Position numbers and translations under genes: made by a program
Notes under the pieces: model-generated
Databases searched by the model: none
Told to the model about the DNA's origin: nothing
The model's input: only the letters and a program-made list of their open reading frames with translations
Source: WTFV01 sp965200895
GTDB taxonomy: Bacteria > Acidobacteriota > Vicinamibacteria > Vicinamibacterales > UBA8438
Assembly (NCBI GenBank): GCA_965200895.1
Contig: CBDAVM010000002.1
Coordinates: forward strand, 124,001 to 188,000
DNA length: 64,000 nt
Direction of reading: 5' to 3'
Shown: positions 62,097-64,000 of the stretch, one piece after another
How the letters are laid out: every line of letters begins with the position of its first letter
Position numbering within the stretch: position 1 is the stretch's first letter

Positions 62097-63701
62097 GTGG
62101 CTCTGCGCGTTCCGTTCGTCGCCGGGTTGGGGGCGGTCCTGCTGGTCGTGGCGGCCGAGCCTGTACGGGCGCAGGCGGAGCCGGCCGACGCGCCTCCGCC
62201 GGTCATCGGCGTCATCGAGATCGTCGGTCAGGAGGTCTTCGACGAGCGCGGCGGCGGCCTGTTCGCACTCCACCGCATCGCCAACCGCATTCACGTCCGC
62301 ACGCGCGATCACGTCATCCGCCGGGAACTGCTCTTCGAGACCGGCGAGCCACTCGACCGCGAGTTGATCGAACAGACGGAACGCAACCTGCGAGGCCTGT
62401 GGTTCCTGCGGGACGCGCGGGTCGAGATGGTCGAGGTGGACGAGGATCTGGACAAGCGGCCCGAGCGGATCGACATCGTCGTGACGACCTGGGACCGCTG
62501 GTCTCTGGCGCCCCGCCTGGACTTCTCGCAGGTCCAGGACCGGACCATCTGGGAGATCGGCGCCTCGGAGAAGAACTTCCTGGGGTTCGGCAAGTCGATC
62601 ACCGTGTCGCACCGGCAGAACCTGGATCGGGTGACGGATCGGGTTCGCTATCAGGACCCGCAGTTGCTCGGATCGAACGTCGGGCTGCAGGCGTCGGGCG
62701 CGAACCTCAGCGACGGCCACGAGGGGCTTGTCGCGGTGGACCGTGGCTACCTGTCGCTTCGGGATCCGTGGGCGTTCTCGGCCGGGATCGTCAGCGTCAT
62801 GCGGACGGAGCCGATCGTCGAGCACGGTGTCGAGGTCGAGCGGCTGCCCCTGCGTGGGGAGTTCGTCGACATGGAAGCCGGTCACGCGCTGCGTCGCGGC
62901 GACGATCATGCCGTCCGCGTGCACGGTGCCTATCGCTCCCACCGATCACAGGTCGGTGGCGAGCGCCGCGACCATACGGGTCCCGAGATCGGCCTTCGAG
63001 CGGTGACGCACCGGTTCGTCCGGCTGACGCACGTCAACCAGTTCGAGCGGACCGAGGATTTCAATCTCGGAACGGAATCGCACGCCGTGCTGTGGTTGTC
63101 GACACCGACTTTCGGCGGGCAGGAGGCGATGCTGGTCTCGGTCGGACATCGGCACGGACTGCGGCTCCGGGATGACCATTTCGTGATTCTGGGGGCGGCG
63201 TTCGGCGGGCGGCGCGAACGGGGCGCCTGGCGGAACAGCGTGGCCGAGGTGCGTGCGCGCTACCTGCAGAAGCACTCGCGGCGGACTGCGCTGGTGGGCA
63301 AGCTCGACTACCGTCATGGCCGCAACCTCGACCCGGAAGTGCAGTTGCGGCTCGGCGCCGAGACCGGCCTGCGCGGCTATCCGGTGCGGCAGTTCACCGG
63401 CTCGCGATCGCTGCTGCTGACCCTGGAGGAGCGCGCCTTCTTCGCGGACGACGTCTGGCAGTTGTTCTCGTTCGGCGTGGCCGGATTCGTCGACAGCGGC
63501 TTCGTCTGGCCGAAGGGGCGCGCCGTCGACCTCGGGGACCTGCGAACCGGGGTCGGCATCAGCCTGCTCGTCGGCAGCCACCGGCTGGCCAGCCGCGGCG
63601 GCGTCCGGTTCGACCTCGGCTATGCCCTCGATCCGGTCACCGGTGCGGACGGCCGGCCGAAACGCTGGGTCGGCGCCGCCTTCTCCGACATCGTCTTCTG
63701 A
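62097..63701 (+). CDS. Omp85/BamA-like outer-membrane protein
   Basis: 534 residues from a GTG at 62097. A signal (ending VRAQ) is followed by a POTRA-like region (HVIRRELLFETGEPLDRELI, then QTERNLRGLWFLRDARVEMV) and a 16-strand-type barrel. GLRGYPVRQFTGSR is the conserved G-L-R-G-Y of the Omp85 barrel. It ends in Phe. It probably inserts or secretes proteins or lipids at the outer membrane. One POTRA-like unit suggests a TamA- or patatin-like subgroup rather than BamA. Confidence 0.78.
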   Translation: MALRVPFVAGLGAVLLVVAAEPVRAQAEPADAPPPVIGVIEIVGQEVFDERGGGLFALHRIANRIHVRTRDHVIRRELLFETGEPLDRELIEQTERNLRGLWFLRDARVEMVEVDEDLDKRPERIDIVVTTWDRWSLAPRLDFSQVQDRTIWEIGASEKNFLGFGKSITVSHRQNLDRVTDRVRYQDPQLLGSNVGLQASGANLSDGHEGLVAVDRGYLSLRDPWAFSAGIVSVMRTEPIVEHGVEVERLPLRGEFVDMEAGHALRRGDDHAVRVHGAYRSHRSQVGGERRDHTGPEIGLRAVTHRFVRLTHVNQFERTEDFNLGTESHAVLWLSTPTFGGQEAMLVSVGHRHGLRLRDDHFVILGAAFGGRRERGAWRNSVAEVRARYLQKHSRRTALVGKLDYRHGRNLDPEVQLRLGAETGLRGYPVRQFTGSRSLLLTLEERAFFADDVWQLFSFGVAGFVDSGFVWPKGRAVDLGDLRTGVGISLLVGSHRLASRGGVRFDLGYALDPVTGADGRPKRWVGAAFSDIVF

Positions 63702-63706
63702 GTGTC

Positions 63707-64000
63707 ATGCGCCAGTCCGCGCGCCGCGCCGCGCATCCTCGGGCCGCGCCCGCGCGCCGTTCGTCCGGCGCTGGCGGATGTCGTACGGCGGCCCGGACCG
63801 CATGCGCCTTCGCCGCCGGAGGGCTCGTCCCGTTCACCGCGTGGTTCGTGCTGCTGCCGGGGCTGGGCGCCCTGGACCTCTATCGCGGCGGGACGCTGCT
63901 GCGTCCGCTCGCGGTACTCGTGCTCGCCTGTGCGTCGGGCGGCGTCGTCGCGGGTGGCGCGCTCGGCGGCCGGTTGAGCCAACGGGTGGGATTCGGCGCG
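63707..64000 (+). CDS. membrane protein, partial (3' end off window)
   Basis: The frame from ATG 63707 is open to the window edge (98 codons). An Arg/Ala-rich N-terminus is followed by two hydrophobic stretches, FTAWFVLLPGLGALDLYRGG and LAVLVLACASGGVVAGGAL. No family is recognised. Confidence 0.45.
   Translation, partial: MRQSARRAAHPRAAPARRSSGAGGCRTAARTACAFAAGGLVPFTAWFVLLPGLGALDLYRGGTLLRPLAVLVLACASGGVVAGGALGGRLSQRVGFGA

Overview
The window is GC-rich with dense, short-spaced genes. Its gene content points to an Acidobacteriota genome, probably near the Vicinamibacterales. This is inferred from several families seen together: DUF5916/CBM9-like outer-membrane proteins, an ADOP-type permease relic, a planctomycete-type cytochrome with DUF1587, paired DUF6644 membrane proteins, DUF6152, and a diversity-generating-retroelement kinase. 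No rRNA or tRNA gene was recognised.

Layout. 1-13.4 kb is metabolic: a cytochrome c fragment, acetamidase/formamidase, amidohydrolase, galE, an NCS2 purine permease, a truncated DUF1587 cytochrome, a tandem Uma2 protein with a decayed Uma2 copy beside it, a cupin, an alpha/beta hydrolase and a sulfatase. 13.6-20.5 kb looks like a defence island. A translationally coupled pair (AAA_14/DUF4143 ATPase, then a 1450-residue NACHT-type ATPase with a C-terminal PD-(D/E)XK motif) lies between the 5' part of a vapB-like gene and the 3' part of a vapC-like gene. 20.7-31.1 kb carries a TolB-like/DUF5916 outer-membrane protein, a secreted Gly-rich protein, an RND efflux adaptor and permease, and a radical SAM protein. 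At 31.5-32.7 kb a redoxin gene contains an in-frame TGA in a U-x-x-C position followed by a bacterial SECIS-like hairpin, so it is read here as a selenoprotein.

33-36.5 kb is a patchwork: a DEDDh exonuclease and its broken duplicate, the C-terminal relic of a second Cas3, RNase HI, and a DUF5916 gene tail cut by an IS3-family end. 36.5-49.5 kb is a complete type I-E CRISPR-Cas locus (cas3, cas8e, cse2, cas7e, cas5e, cas6e, cas1, cas2) with a 59-repeat array. Between cas3 and cas8e, on the minus strand, are two degenerate repeats 61 nt apart that keep perfect Cas6e-type stems. The spacer between them matches the predicted cas8e promoter at 14 of its first 19 positions, and three of the five mismatches fall on positions 6, 12 and 18, which type I-E Cascade ignores. 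This looks like a CreR-type autorepressor crRNA and is the most interesting item in the window.

49.5-58.4 kb is largely decayed: an IS21-family element with a broken istA, a kinase fragment fused to an Avd relic (a dead diversity-generating retroelement), an Rpn-family nuclease, an ADOP permease relic, a DUF499 ATPase relic, an intact lexA followed by a DnaE2 stump, a HicB-like fragment and a broken aminotransferase. 58.5-64 kb returns to intact secreted and membrane genes: cytochrome c, two DUF6644 proteins, a secreted protein, DUF6152, an Omp85-type barrel and a partial membrane protein.
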